DNA from: an uncultured Verrucomicrobiales bacterium
GTDB taxonomy: Bacteria > Verrucomicrobiota > Verrucomicrobiia > Verrucomicrobiales > DEV007
NCBI GenBank assembly: GCA_937893785.1
Contig: CALCSP010000197.1
Coordinates: 1 to 5,263 of the forward strand
Direction of reading: 5' to 3'
DNA length: 5,263 nt
In this document: positions 1 to 5,263 of the stretch, in pieces
Numbering within the stretch: the stretch's first letter is position 1
How the letters are laid out: the number at the start of each line of letters is the position of its first letter
Notes under the pieces: generated by a model
Told to the model about the DNA's origin: nothing
Database searches by the model: none
Seen by the model: the letters and a program-made list of their open reading frames with translations, nothing else
Translations under genes and position numbers: made by a program

Positions 1-1767
1 GAAGTGATCAGAAAAGACGGAGGGGAGGAGTTGATTCGGATTGAATCCGCTATCAAGAGCTTAAAGAAACAATCAAATCCTTCCAGCAAACGTCCCGAGT
101 TTGGTTACCACAGCAAGGTTGAGGCATCTTCGAACCATACGAAGTGGGTGCAGATTGATCTTGGGCAACGGATCGACATCAGGCAAATTGTGCTGCATGC
201 TTGCCATGATAGTTTCAATAACATTGGTGCTGGGTTTGGCTTTCCTGTTCGTTTCAAGGTGCTTGCCTCCAATCGTCAGGACTTCTCTCGTTCTCAGGTT
301 CTTGTTGATGAGTCCGGCAGGGACTTTTCAAACCCCGGGCTTGTACCGCTTTCCTTTAAAACGCAATCCGCGGCGCGGTTTGTGCGGGTGTATGCTACCA
401 AACTGGCAAGAAGAGCTCCCAATGACTATAATTTTGCCCTCGCTGAAGTCCAAGTGCTGGACAGTGCCGGCAATAACCGGGCTCGTAATGCCAAGGTCAC
501 GGCGCTTGATTCCATTGAGGCGCCGCCTCGATGGAGACAAGCCAATCTTACTGACGGTATTTGGGTAAAGGCGGGGAATAAAGAATCTGCTGCCAAACTT
601 GTGGAGCTGGAAAAGCAGGAAAAGCGCCTATTAGAGCGTTTATATACTCCAGAGAGAAAAGAGCGTATCCAGACCCTTACGGGGCAGATCAGCAAGAAGG
701 GCGATGCCCTTGCCGGGCTCCCAAAAGGAAACATGGTTTATGCTGCTGCCACTCATTTCAAGTCAGAGGGACAGTTTAAGCCAACCAATGGCAAGCCACG
801 CAATATACGTTTTCTACACAGAGGTGAAGTGACTCAGCCTCGTGCCGAAGTCAGTCCCGGCACTCTGCCTATATTCAAGTCAGAGGATTGGCGATTTAAC
901 TTACCTGAGGATCATGTAGAATCCGACCGCCGGGCCGCACTTGCCCAGTGGTTGACTCGCAAGGATCACCCGCTTACTTGGCGTGTGATTGCCAATCGGG
1001 TATGGCAATGGCATTTCGGTGATGGTCTCGTCGCTTCCCCTAACGATTTTGGTGAACTGGGCCAGATGCCAAGCCATCCAGAATTGCTGGATTGGTTGGC
1101 ATTGTATTTCAGAGATCAAGGAGGGTCCTTCAAGAAAATGCATAAACTTCTGGTCATGAGTGCCACATACCGGCAGTCGTCGGCGGTAAATGACAAGTTT
1201 TCCCTGGCGGATTCAGGTAACCGCTTTTTATGGAGGATGAACCGAAGGAAGCTCTCCGCTGAGGAAATTCGTGATGCGGTTCTCTCAGTTAGCGGCAAGC
1301 TTAATCTCGAGATGGGCGGTCCCGGCTATTACTTGTTTGCTCTGGAAAAAACTGCCCACTCACCTCATTACGAATATCATAAATTCAATCCGGAGGACAC
1401 TAAAAGTCACCGACGTTCGATTTATCGCTTTATTGTGCGATCACAACCTAATCCGTTCATGACGACGCTGGACTGTGCCGACTCATCGCAAAGCACACCA
1501 AAGCGCAATGAGACGCTCACTGCCTTACAGGCTCTGAGTCTGCTGAATAATAAATTCAGTATAGCGATGGCTCGTCACTTTGCTGCCCGGTTGGAGAGGG
1601 AGGCAGGTGATTTAGTGGAGCAGGTCCAGAAGGGGCATTTTTTAGTGACGGGCAGGGACCCGGTATCAGAAGAGATCGATTTACTAGTGGCTTATGCCCG
1701 CAAACACGGTCTGCAGAACCTCTGTCGTGCCCTGTTCAACCTTTCTGAGTTTACCTATCTTGATTGA
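1..1767 (+). CDS. PSD1/DUF1553 family protein with discoidin-like domain, C-terminal part (5' partial)
   Basis: The frame is open from the first base, so the gene starts upstream; the GTG at base 4 is not a credible start. Codons about 30-155 resemble an F5/8 type C (discoidin) domain: a W-x-Q-I-D-L-G strand, then F-V-R-V-Y and A-L-A-E-V-Q-V-L-D near its end. A short charged, coiled-coil-like stretch follows at about 200-235. The DUF1553 (PSD1) region has its usual landmarks: R-G-E-V at 274-277 followed by P-R-A-E-V-x-P-G, W-x-x-x-x-A-N-R-V-W-Q-W-H-F-G at 327-340, N-D-F-G-E-L-G, H-P-E-L-L-D-W, the A-T-Y-R-Q-S region, and a family-typical C-terminus, FNLSEFTYLD. In this family the upstream part usually carries a c-type cytochrome-like PSCyt1 domain and DUF1549; neither is in the window. 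Function is not established. Members are typical of Planctomycetes/Verrucomicrobia/Lentisphaerae, are often exported, and are paired with DUF1501 genes, as here. The discoidin domain suggests carbohydrate or surface binding (inference). Confidence 0.93.
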   Translation, partial: EVIRKDGGEELIRIESAIKSLKKQSNPSSKRPEFGYHSKVEASSNHTKWVQIDLGQRIDIRQIVLHACHDSFNNIGAGFGFPVRFKVLASNRQDFSRSQVLVDESGRDFSNPGLVPLSFKTQSAARFVRVYATKLARRAPNDYNFALAEVQVLDSAGNNRARNAKVTALDSIEAPPRWRQANLTDGIWVKAGNKESAAKLVELEKQEKRLLERLYTPERKERIQTLTGQISKKGDALAGLPKGNMVYAAATHFKSEGQFKPTNGKPRNIRFLHRGEVTQPRAEVSPGTLPIFKSEDWRFNLPEDHVESDRRAALAQWLTRKDHPLTWRVIANRVWQWHFGDGLVASPNDFGELGQMPSHPELLDWLALYFRDQGGSFKKMHKLLVMSATYRQSSAVNDKFSLADSGNRFLWRMNRRKLSAEEIRDAVLSVSGKLNLEMGGPGYYLFALEKTAHSPHYEYHKFNPEDTKSHRRSIYRFIVRSQPNPFMTTLDCADSSQSTPKRNETLTALQALSLLNNKFSIAMARHFAARLEREAGDLVEQVQKGHFLVTGRDPVSEEIDLLVAYARKHGLQNLCRALFNLSEFTYLD

Positions 1768-1768
1768 T

Positions 1769-3211
1769 ATGACACCAAAGGCATCACGCAGGAATTTCCT
1801 CAAACAATCCAGTTTTGGCGGCATGGCCTTGGCTTCGATGCTTGCTAGGGATCCGCTATCAGCGGCCACAAGGCCTACCCTGCACCATCCACCCCGAGCA
1901 AAACGCGTTATCCAGCTTTTTATGGCGGGGGCTGCCAGCCATCTTGACATGTTTGACTTCAAACCTGAGCTGGTGAAGAGGCATGGGCAGAAATCGGATT
2001 TTGGGGAGCATGTGGAAGCCTTTCAAAACGGGCTCGGTCCATGGATGAAGTCTCCCTTTGATTTCAAGCCATATGGCAAATGCGGTAAGCTGATGAGTGA
2101 CATCGTGGCTCCACTTGGTGAGGTGGCAGATGATATTGCCTTTGTACATAATATGGTGGGCAAGACAGGGGTTCATAGCCAGGCTACTTATCTTCAGGCG
2201 ACCGGGTTTCAATTACCGGGTTTTCCTGGAGCCGGATCATGGGTCAGCTATGGGCTGGGATCGGAAAATGAGAATCTACCAACCTTCGTTGTGTTACCCG
2301 ATCATAGAGGGTTTGCTTCCAACGGGCCGAAGAATTGGGGTTCGGCTTTCCTGCCGACCCATACCCAGGGCACCACCATTTTTCCACAGCGTGATAATCC
2401 CATCGAAGATCTGCACCCACGTGCCGACTATGTGACCGAGGATAGTCACCGAGATGGTATTGATCTTGTTAATGCATTAAATAAGCGTCACAGTCAAAGC
2501 CGCCCCGGGGATCCGCGTCTTGATGCACGCATTCGAAGTTACGAATTAGCGGCACGCCTTCAACTTTCTGCAACCAGAGCCCTAGACATTTCCAAGGAAC
2601 CCAAGCACATCCTCAAGATGTATGGCTTGGATAACCCGAAGACGCAGTATCCCAAAGAAATCAATCCCGAGGAGGAAACTGAATACTTTGGGCGTAAATG
2701 CCTAATCGCGCGTAGACTTATTGAAAGGGGGGTGCGCTTTGTGCAGATCTGGAGTGGAAACGACAATAGTTTTCCACGTCGTAATTGGGACAGTCATGAG
2801 GACATGACCCGTGATCACCCTTCACTCTCCCTTGGTATGGCAAGGGGAACTGCCGGATTAATTCAGGACTTGAAGCAACGCGGCTTGCTTGAGGATACCA
2901 TCATTCACTGGACAACTGAGTTTGGACGCATGCCCAGCACGCAGGGAAAAAAAGGTCGCGACCATAACCCATACGTTTTTACCAACTGGTTTGCCGGCGG
3001 AGGAATCAAGGGTGGTGTTACTCATGGTGAAAGCGACCAGTGGGGTTACAAGCCGCTTGACCGGAATAATCCGACCCAGGTATACGACGTATACGCAACG
3101 ATGTTACACCTTCTTGGTATTAATCATGAGCGCCTCACTGTGAGGCACAACAGCATTGATCGCCGGCTTACCGATGTCCATGGGCATCTGATTCCGGAGA
3201 TTATTGCCTAG
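1769..3211 (+). CDS. DUF1501 family protein with Tat signal peptide
   Basis: This 480-residue protein starts at the ATG one base after the stop of the PSD1 gene. An in-frame ATG at 1694 would overlap that gene and bury the signal peptide, so I chose 1769. The N-terminus has a twin-arginine motif, S-R-R-N-F-L-K (Arg7-Arg8), then a modestly hydrophobic stretch with a possible cleavage site near LSAA (about 30-33). This implies export folded through Tat. DUF1501 landmarks are F-M-A-G-A-A-S-H-L-D-M-F-D at 51-63, the H-N-M-V-G-K-T-G-V-H-S region, T-T-E-F-G-R at 382-387, D-H-N-P-Y at 398-402 and the G-G-G-I-K-G-G-V-T-H-G-E-S-D stretch. The family belongs to the alkaline phosphatase/sulfatase-like superfamily; conserved Asp and His residues suggest metal binding, but the reaction is unknown. 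Spacing to the upstream gene implies translational coupling. Length is normal and the gene looks intact. Confidence 0.95.
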   Translation: MTPKASRRNFLKQSSFGGMALASMLARDPLSAATRPTLHHPPRAKRVIQLFMAGAASHLDMFDFKPELVKRHGQKSDFGEHVEAFQNGLGPWMKSPFDFKPYGKCGKLMSDIVAPLGEVADDIAFVHNMVGKTGVHSQATYLQATGFQLPGFPGAGSWVSYGLGSENENLPTFVVLPDHRGFASNGPKNWGSAFLPTHTQGTTIFPQRDNPIEDLHPRADYVTEDSHRDGIDLVNALNKRHSQSRPGDPRLDARIRSYELAARLQLSATRALDISKEPKHILKMYGLDNPKTQYPKEINPEEETEYFGRKCLIARRLIERGVRFVQIWSGNDNSFPRRNWDSHEDMTRDHPSLSLGMARGTAGLIQDLKQRGLLEDTIIHWTTEFGRMPSTQGKKGRDHNPYVFTNWFAGGGIKGGVTHGESDQWGYKPLDRNNPTQVYDVYATMLHLLGINHERLTVRHNSIDRRLTDVHGHLIPEIIA

Positions 3212-3240
3212 ATGTAAAATGCTGCTTTCTGGGCAGTCCT

Positions 3241-3627
3241 TTATTTCTTCCCTGAGGCCAGCAGCTTGCCGATGACTTCGGCTACTTTTTCCTTGCCGTA
3301 ACTGTGTCCATCAACCGTGGCGACCAGCTTTCCGGTTTTGTCTCTAGCCACGATTCCATGGGATGCCAGCTTGGCTTTCTTGATTTCCTCTGCACTATCC
3401 CCTTCACCGACCTTTACGGTCTTGATGTGAATTTTGGAACTGTATTTCTTTTTCTGGTCATTCACGATGACCGTCACTTTTGAGCAGAGTACTCATCCAT
3501 CAAAATAGTAATAGGCAAGAGATGGTTTTTTCTCAGCGACCTTTTCGGCTGGCTTCTCAGCTGCGTGGCTGATCGCTAAAAATAGCGGCATAACAAGCAT
3601 GGCAGCCAGAATTTTTCTTAATTTCAT
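3241..3627 (-). CDS. Exported thioredoxin-fold selenoprotein (U-x-x-C), with in-frame UGA read as selenocysteine
   Basis: On the minus strand an ATG at 3627 opens a frame that meets TGA at codon 45 (3495-3493) and then continues in the same frame to TAA at 3243-3241, giving 128 residues with Sec at 45. An in-frame TAG at 3639-3637 makes this ATG the most upstream start. Residues 1-22 form a Sec signal peptide: Lys/Arg-rich n-region, hydrophobic ILAAMLVMPLFLAI core, S-H-A cleavage site. An A/E/K-rich linker follows (AEKPAEKVAEKK). The rest fits a compact thioredoxin fold: beta-1 SLAYYYFDG, redox motif U45-V-L-C48, helix, beta-2 IHIKTVKVG, acidic helix, beta hairpin GIVARDKTGKLVATVDGHS, and C-terminal helix YGKEKVAEVIGKLL. 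U45/C48 is the only possible redox pair; there is no other Cys. The usual cis-Pro before beta-3 appears to be replaced by His-Gly. Likely role: a periplasmic thiol-disulfide or peroxide-reducing enzyme, substrate unknown. A plain reading would give only a 78-codon GTG-initiated fragment at 3477-3241, lacking the active site and signal peptide. Alternatives are a nonsense mutation or a sequencing error at a Cys codon. Confidence 0.82.
3456..3472 (-). promoter_or_regulatory. Candidate bacterial SECIS element (hairpin inside the coding region)
   Basis: Read on the minus strand, GGTCAT (3472-3467) pairs perfectly with ATGACC (3461-3456) around the loop CGTGA (3466-3462). The apical loop begins after a 26-nt gap from the UGA. 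Known bacterial SECIS elements lie immediately downstream of the UGA within the reading frame, typically with the apical loop about 16-37 nt away, a short upper stem and a G among the first two loop bases. This hairpin meets each point: the second loop base is G, followed by U. It would recruit SelB with Sec-tRNA. The lower stem is not convincing: TCTG just after the UGA could pair with CAGA beyond the hairpin only at the cost of a large internal loop. Confidence 0.7.
3493..3495 (-). other. In-frame UGA, predicted selenocysteine codon (Sec45)
   Basis: The codon sits directly after strand beta-1 (YYYFDG) and three residues before Cys48. This is the first catalytic position of a thioredoxin CxxC motif, the commonest place for Sec in thioredoxin-fold selenoproteins. 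Signal peptide and beta-1 are coded before it, and helix, beta-2, beta-3/4 and the last helix after it, with no frame change. UGA is not generally reassigned here: the PSD1, mrpE, mrpF and mrpG genes all end at TGA, and Trp residues are TGG. Confidence 0.82.
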
Positions 3628-3866
3628 GTAACAGAACTAGCTGGCAATGCAGCGAAATGCAACAGGCGAATCTCAGTTTTGCTTTCCCATCCTTTCGGGA
3701 TCGATGACTGGCTAGGCTTTGCAGGGGCGTAATCCAAAGGTTGCGTGTCAGAGCTCATGGGCTCGACTGAGTGTTGATAGGAAGTTAGCCAAAATTTCTT
3801 GCATAATCAGGGGCAGTTGCTACACAAAGTAGTGCTGGAGAGGCCGTCTTTTAAAGTGCCGTCATC
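3628..3866. other. Divergent intergenic region between the selenoprotein gene and the mrp operon
   Basis: These 239 bases must carry the start signals for both divergent transcription units. I see no credible small ORF, tRNA or other RNA gene. A CATAAT at 3802-3807 resembles a -10 box, but no -35 box is correctly spaced: TTGATA at 3774-3779 leaves a 22-nt gap. A GGAG at 3837-3840 is too far from the mrpE ATG at 3867 to be a normal ribosome binding site. An imperfect hairpin at 3748-3770 (TCA-GAGC / GCTC-GAC-TGA, loop TCATGG) is present without a following T-run. Upstream of the selenoprotein ATG there is no Shine-Dalgarno-like purine run. Confidence 0.6.
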
Positions 3867-4367
3867 ATGTATCGAATCCTGAGTTTTTTTGTGCTGCTCC
3901 TTACCTGGATCATTCTTTCCGGAATGATGGACTGGTTTCATTTTTCGCTTGGTGTAATTTCCTGTGCACTGGTGACTTGGTGGTCTTCGGACATGCTATT
4001 TTCTGATCGCGAAATCGCCCCTCATAAAAGGCTGTTACAATTTTGTCGTGTTCCTGGGTACCTTATTTGGCTTTTCTGGCAAATAGTCTTAGCGAACCTT
4101 CATGTGCTCCGGCTCGCCTTTTCGCCCAGATTAGACAAGAGGATGGAGCCTCAATTAGTGCGATTTAACAGCGGGCTTACTACTGATTTCCAGAAGTTTG
4201 TACTTGCTCAGTCTATCACTCTTACCCCAGGCACTGTCACCATGAAGATCGAGGGGGATGAGTTCATTATTCATGCGATTAGCAATTCTGCAGTAAGTGG
4301 CTTAACCGAATCGATGATACAGCGTGTCAGTCGCGTATTTGGAGAAAGTGCCCAGCCGACATCATGA
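3867..4367 (+). CDS. mrpE: Mrp/Mnh-type Na+/H+ antiporter subunit E
   Basis: This 166-residue protein has the usual length and layout of MrpE/MnhE (PF01899). A hydrophobic N-terminal half has segments at about 4-20, 26-44 and 62-84. A soluble C-terminal half carries the family signature S-I-T-L-T-P-G-T at 116-123 and F-I-I-H-A-I at 133-138. MrpE is a small membrane subunit of a hetero-oligomeric secondary cation/proton antiporter in the inner membrane, needed for full activity or assembly but not itself the main ion channel. It is the first gene of the operon seen here, following a 239-nt gap. Its TGA overlaps the mrpF start as ATGA, so translation is probably coupled. The same subunit also occurs in Mbh-type hydrogenase complexes (MbhA). 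Confidence 0.93.
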   Translation: MYRILSFFVLLLTWIILSGMMDWFHFSLGVISCALVTWWSSDMLFSDREIAPHKRLLQFCRVPGYLIWLFWQIVLANLHVLRLAFSPRLDKRMEPQLVRFNSGLTTDFQKFVLAQSITLTPGTVTMKIEGDEFIIHAISNSAVSGLTESMIQRVSRVFGESAQPTS

Positions 4368-4669
4368 TGGAAACCTTTTTTATCTGTGCCGGAGTTGCAT
4401 TGCTTCTAATGATGGTCCCGGTGTTCTATCGCATAATAGTCGGTCCAACTGCGATCGATCGAATTGTGGCAGTCAACGTCATCGGAACCAAGACGGCGGT
4501 TCTATTGATCATTATCGGGGTCATTTTTGATGATGTGGCTATGTTTGTCGATTTTGCTTTAGCCTACGCGCTACTCAACTTCATTGGCTCGCTTGCTGCC
4601 GCGCGTTATTTCAACAAGACCAGGCCAGGTTATGGATCCGAAACAGCAGGGGAGGGGAAAACGTCCTGA
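4364..4669 (+). CDS. mrpF: Mrp/Mnh-type Na+/H+ antiporter subunit F
   Basis: This 101-residue protein matches MrpF/PhaF (PF04066). Three membrane segments lie at about 4-25, 35-55 and 60-81. The conserved loop R-I-I-V-G-P-T-A-I-D-R-I-V-A at 23-36 follows the first helix, and the third helix carries the buried acidic residue Asp63 in F-V-D-F-A-L-A-Y-A-L-L. The start at 4364 overlaps the mrpE stop by four bases; ATG 4367 directly after it is an equally possible start. A GGAG at 4341-4344 is rather distant, so re-initiation from mrpE is the likelier way in. MrpF is a small integral subunit of the antiporter complex. A hydrophilic tail (residues 84-101) is normal for the family. Confidence 0.92.
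   Translation: MMETFFICAGVALLLMMVPVFYRIIVGPTAIDRIVAVNVIGTKTAVLLIIIGVIFDDVAMFVDFALAYALLNFIGSLAAARYFNKTRPGYGSETAGEGKTS
4648..4657 (+). promoter_or_regulatory. Shine-Dalgarno-like purine run before mrpG
   Basis: AGGGGAGGGG lies inside the 3' end of mrpF and ends 13 nt before ATG 4671. It is the best Shine-Dalgarno-like sequence noted in the window. Together with the canonical MrpG N-terminus it favours 4671 over the in-frame ATGs at 4584 and 4632, which would add residues not expected in the family. The spacing is longer than ideal. Confidence 0.5.
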
Positions 4670-4670
4670 C

Positions 4671-5102
4671 ATGTTTATTAATATCTTAAGTATCGTATTA
4701 ATGGCTTTCGGCCTGCTTTTCTTCCTTGGTGCAGTGGTGGGCATTGTCCGCTTTCCGGACTTCTACACCCGTATGCACGCAGCAGGAAAGGGGGATACGC
4801 TCTCAACAATGCTCATTACCGGTGCCGTGGCATTGCAGGTGTTGCATCACTTTGACTGGTCGCACTGGACAAGTCTCTTTGTGGTGGTGAAAATCATGGC
4901 CATTGGTGTCTTGATTATGCTCACAGGTCCCACAAGTACGCATGCACTGATGCAGGCCGGATTTGATGATGGTATTGAGCCAGTAACCCAAAAAAGCGGA
5001 ATCAGGGACCTTGATGGCTCCTCTGGTGGTGGTGATCTGTCAGCCACAGAAGAGGAAAGGGTCAGCGGTAATGAAGATCAACATGGATCGGATATCCCAT
5101 GA
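4671..5102 (+). CDS. mrpG: Mrp/Mnh-type Na+/H+ antiporter subunit G
   Basis: This 143-residue protein belongs to the MrpG/PhaG family (PF03334). Three membrane segments lie at about 4-25, 45-60 and 66-86. The diagnostic motif R-F-P-D-F-Y-T-R-M-H-A-A-G-K-G-D-T-L (27-44) follows the first helix, and L-T-G-P-T-S-T-H-A-L (84-93) closes the core. It starts one base after the mrpF stop. The core is complete by about residue 105. Residues about 106-143 form a polar, acidic, Gly/Ser-rich tail (including GSSGGG and ATEEER) that most MrpG proteins, at roughly 100-125 residues, lack or have shorter. Its TGA overlaps the next start as ATGA. Role: small membrane subunit of the antiporter complex. Confidence 0.92.
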   Translation: MFINILSIVLMAFGLLFFLGAVVGIVRFPDFYTRMHAAGKGDTLSTMLITGAVALQVLHHFDWSHWTSLFVVVKIMAIGVLIMLTGPTSTHALMQAGFDDGIEPVTQKSGIRDLDGSSGGGDLSATEEERVSGNEDQHGSDIP

Positions 5103-5263
5103 TCTGGCAATTTGATATTATCATCCTCATCTTTATGGTGGTCGCAGCGCTGATTGCATTGCGAGTGAAAGATTTGCTGGGGGCGACTCTTGTCTTTGGC
5201 ATCTACTCTTTTCTCATTTGTTTATTGTGGGCGGGCATGGGAGCGGTTGATGTTGCCTTTACC
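5099..5263 (+). CDS. DUF4040 / MbhD-like (MrpA C-terminal-like) antiporter subunit, N-terminal part (3' partial)
   Basis: An ATG at 5099 overlaps the mrpG stop by four bases and opens a frame that runs off the window after 55 codons. The translation shows a first membrane helix (about 5-21), then K-D-L-L-G-A-T-L-V-F-G-I-Y-S-F-L (24-39) leading into a second helix, then G-A-V-D-V-A-F-T (48-55). This pattern is typical of PF13244, the domain found as a separate subunit in Mbh/Mbx-type complexes and split Mrp systems, and fused at the C-terminus of MrpA in classical Mrp operons. Position and overlap show that it belongs to the mrp operon. It is sometimes annotated as a subunit B-like protein. 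The rest of the gene lies outside the window. Confidence 0.85.
   Translation, partial: MIWQFDIIILIFMVVAALIALRVKDLLGATLVFGIYSFLICLLWAGMGAVDVAFT

Noticed and set aside
1694..1768. Longer start for the DUF1501 gene at ATG 1694
   Set aside because: It would add 25 residues before the Tat motif and overlap the conserved C-terminus of the PSD1 gene; the ATG at 1769 gives a proper signal peptide.
3222..3236. Possible terminator between the convergent DUF1501 and selenoprotein genes (CTGC, 7-nt loop, GCAG)
   Set aside because: The stem is only 4 bp and no clear T-run follows on either strand, so it is too weak to call.
3241..3477. A stand-alone 78-residue cytoplasmic protein starting at GTG 3477
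   Set aside because: It would begin inside the first helix of a thioredoxin fold, lacking beta-1, the active site and the signal peptide coded immediately upstream in the same frame, so it is better seen as the C-terminal part of the selenoprotein.
3493..3495. UGA read as Trp or Gly through a variant genetic code
   Set aside because: Four genes in the window end at TGA at the family-expected C-terminus or at tight operon junctions, and conserved Trp residues are TGG.
3774..3807. Promoter for the mrp operon (TTGATA and CATAAT)
   Set aside because: The 22-nt spacing is too long for a sigma-70 type promoter and other combinations match poorly.
4584..4670. Longer start for mrpG at ATG 4584 or 4632
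   Set aside because: The added residues are out-of-frame shadow of mrpF, polar and not typical of MrpG; a purine-rich ribosome binding site precedes ATG 4671.

Overview
The window fits a Gram-negative bacterium of the Planctomycetes-Verrucomicrobia-Lentisphaerae group. This is inferred from the first two genes, a PSD1/DUF1553 protein followed by a Tat-exported DUF1501 protein. That pair is found in huge paralogous families in those phyla and is uncommon elsewhere. Base composition is moderate, Shine-Dalgarno sites are mostly weak, and TGA is used as a true stop in four genes, so the standard bacterial code applies.

Bases 1-3211 (+ strand) hold the 3' part of a PSD1-type gene with an embedded discoidin-like domain. 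A complete DUF1501 gene follows one base after its stop. The two form an operon whose products are probably exported and often accompany sulfatases and polysaccharide-degradation genes.

Bases 3241-3627 (- strand) hold the most notable gene. A plain reading gives a 44-codon signal-peptide ORF ending in TGA, then a separate 78-codon ORF. The two lie in the same frame with only the TGA and five sense codons between the TGA and the second ORF's GTG. Read through, they give a 128-residue Sec-exported thioredoxin-fold protein. The TGA falls exactly on the first catalytic position of a CxxC-type motif (U-V-L-C) at the end of strand beta-1. A perfect 6-bp hairpin with a 5-nt loop lies 26 nt downstream, where a bacterial SECIS element should be. 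I interpret the gene as a small periplasmic thioredoxin-like selenoprotein that normal gene calling would split or truncate.

Bases 3628-3866 are a divergent intergenic region with no gene that I can see.

Bases 3867-5263 (+ strand) are the start of a tightly packed Mrp/Mnh-type multisubunit cation/proton antiporter operon: mrpE, mrpF, mrpG and the 5' end of a DUF4040 (MbhD-like, MrpA C-terminal-like) subunit. ATGA overlaps or a 1-nt gap link the genes. This E-F-G-DUF4040 order resembles the antiporter module of Mbh/Mbx-type complexes and split-subunit Mrp systems. The remaining subunits should lie just beyond the window.
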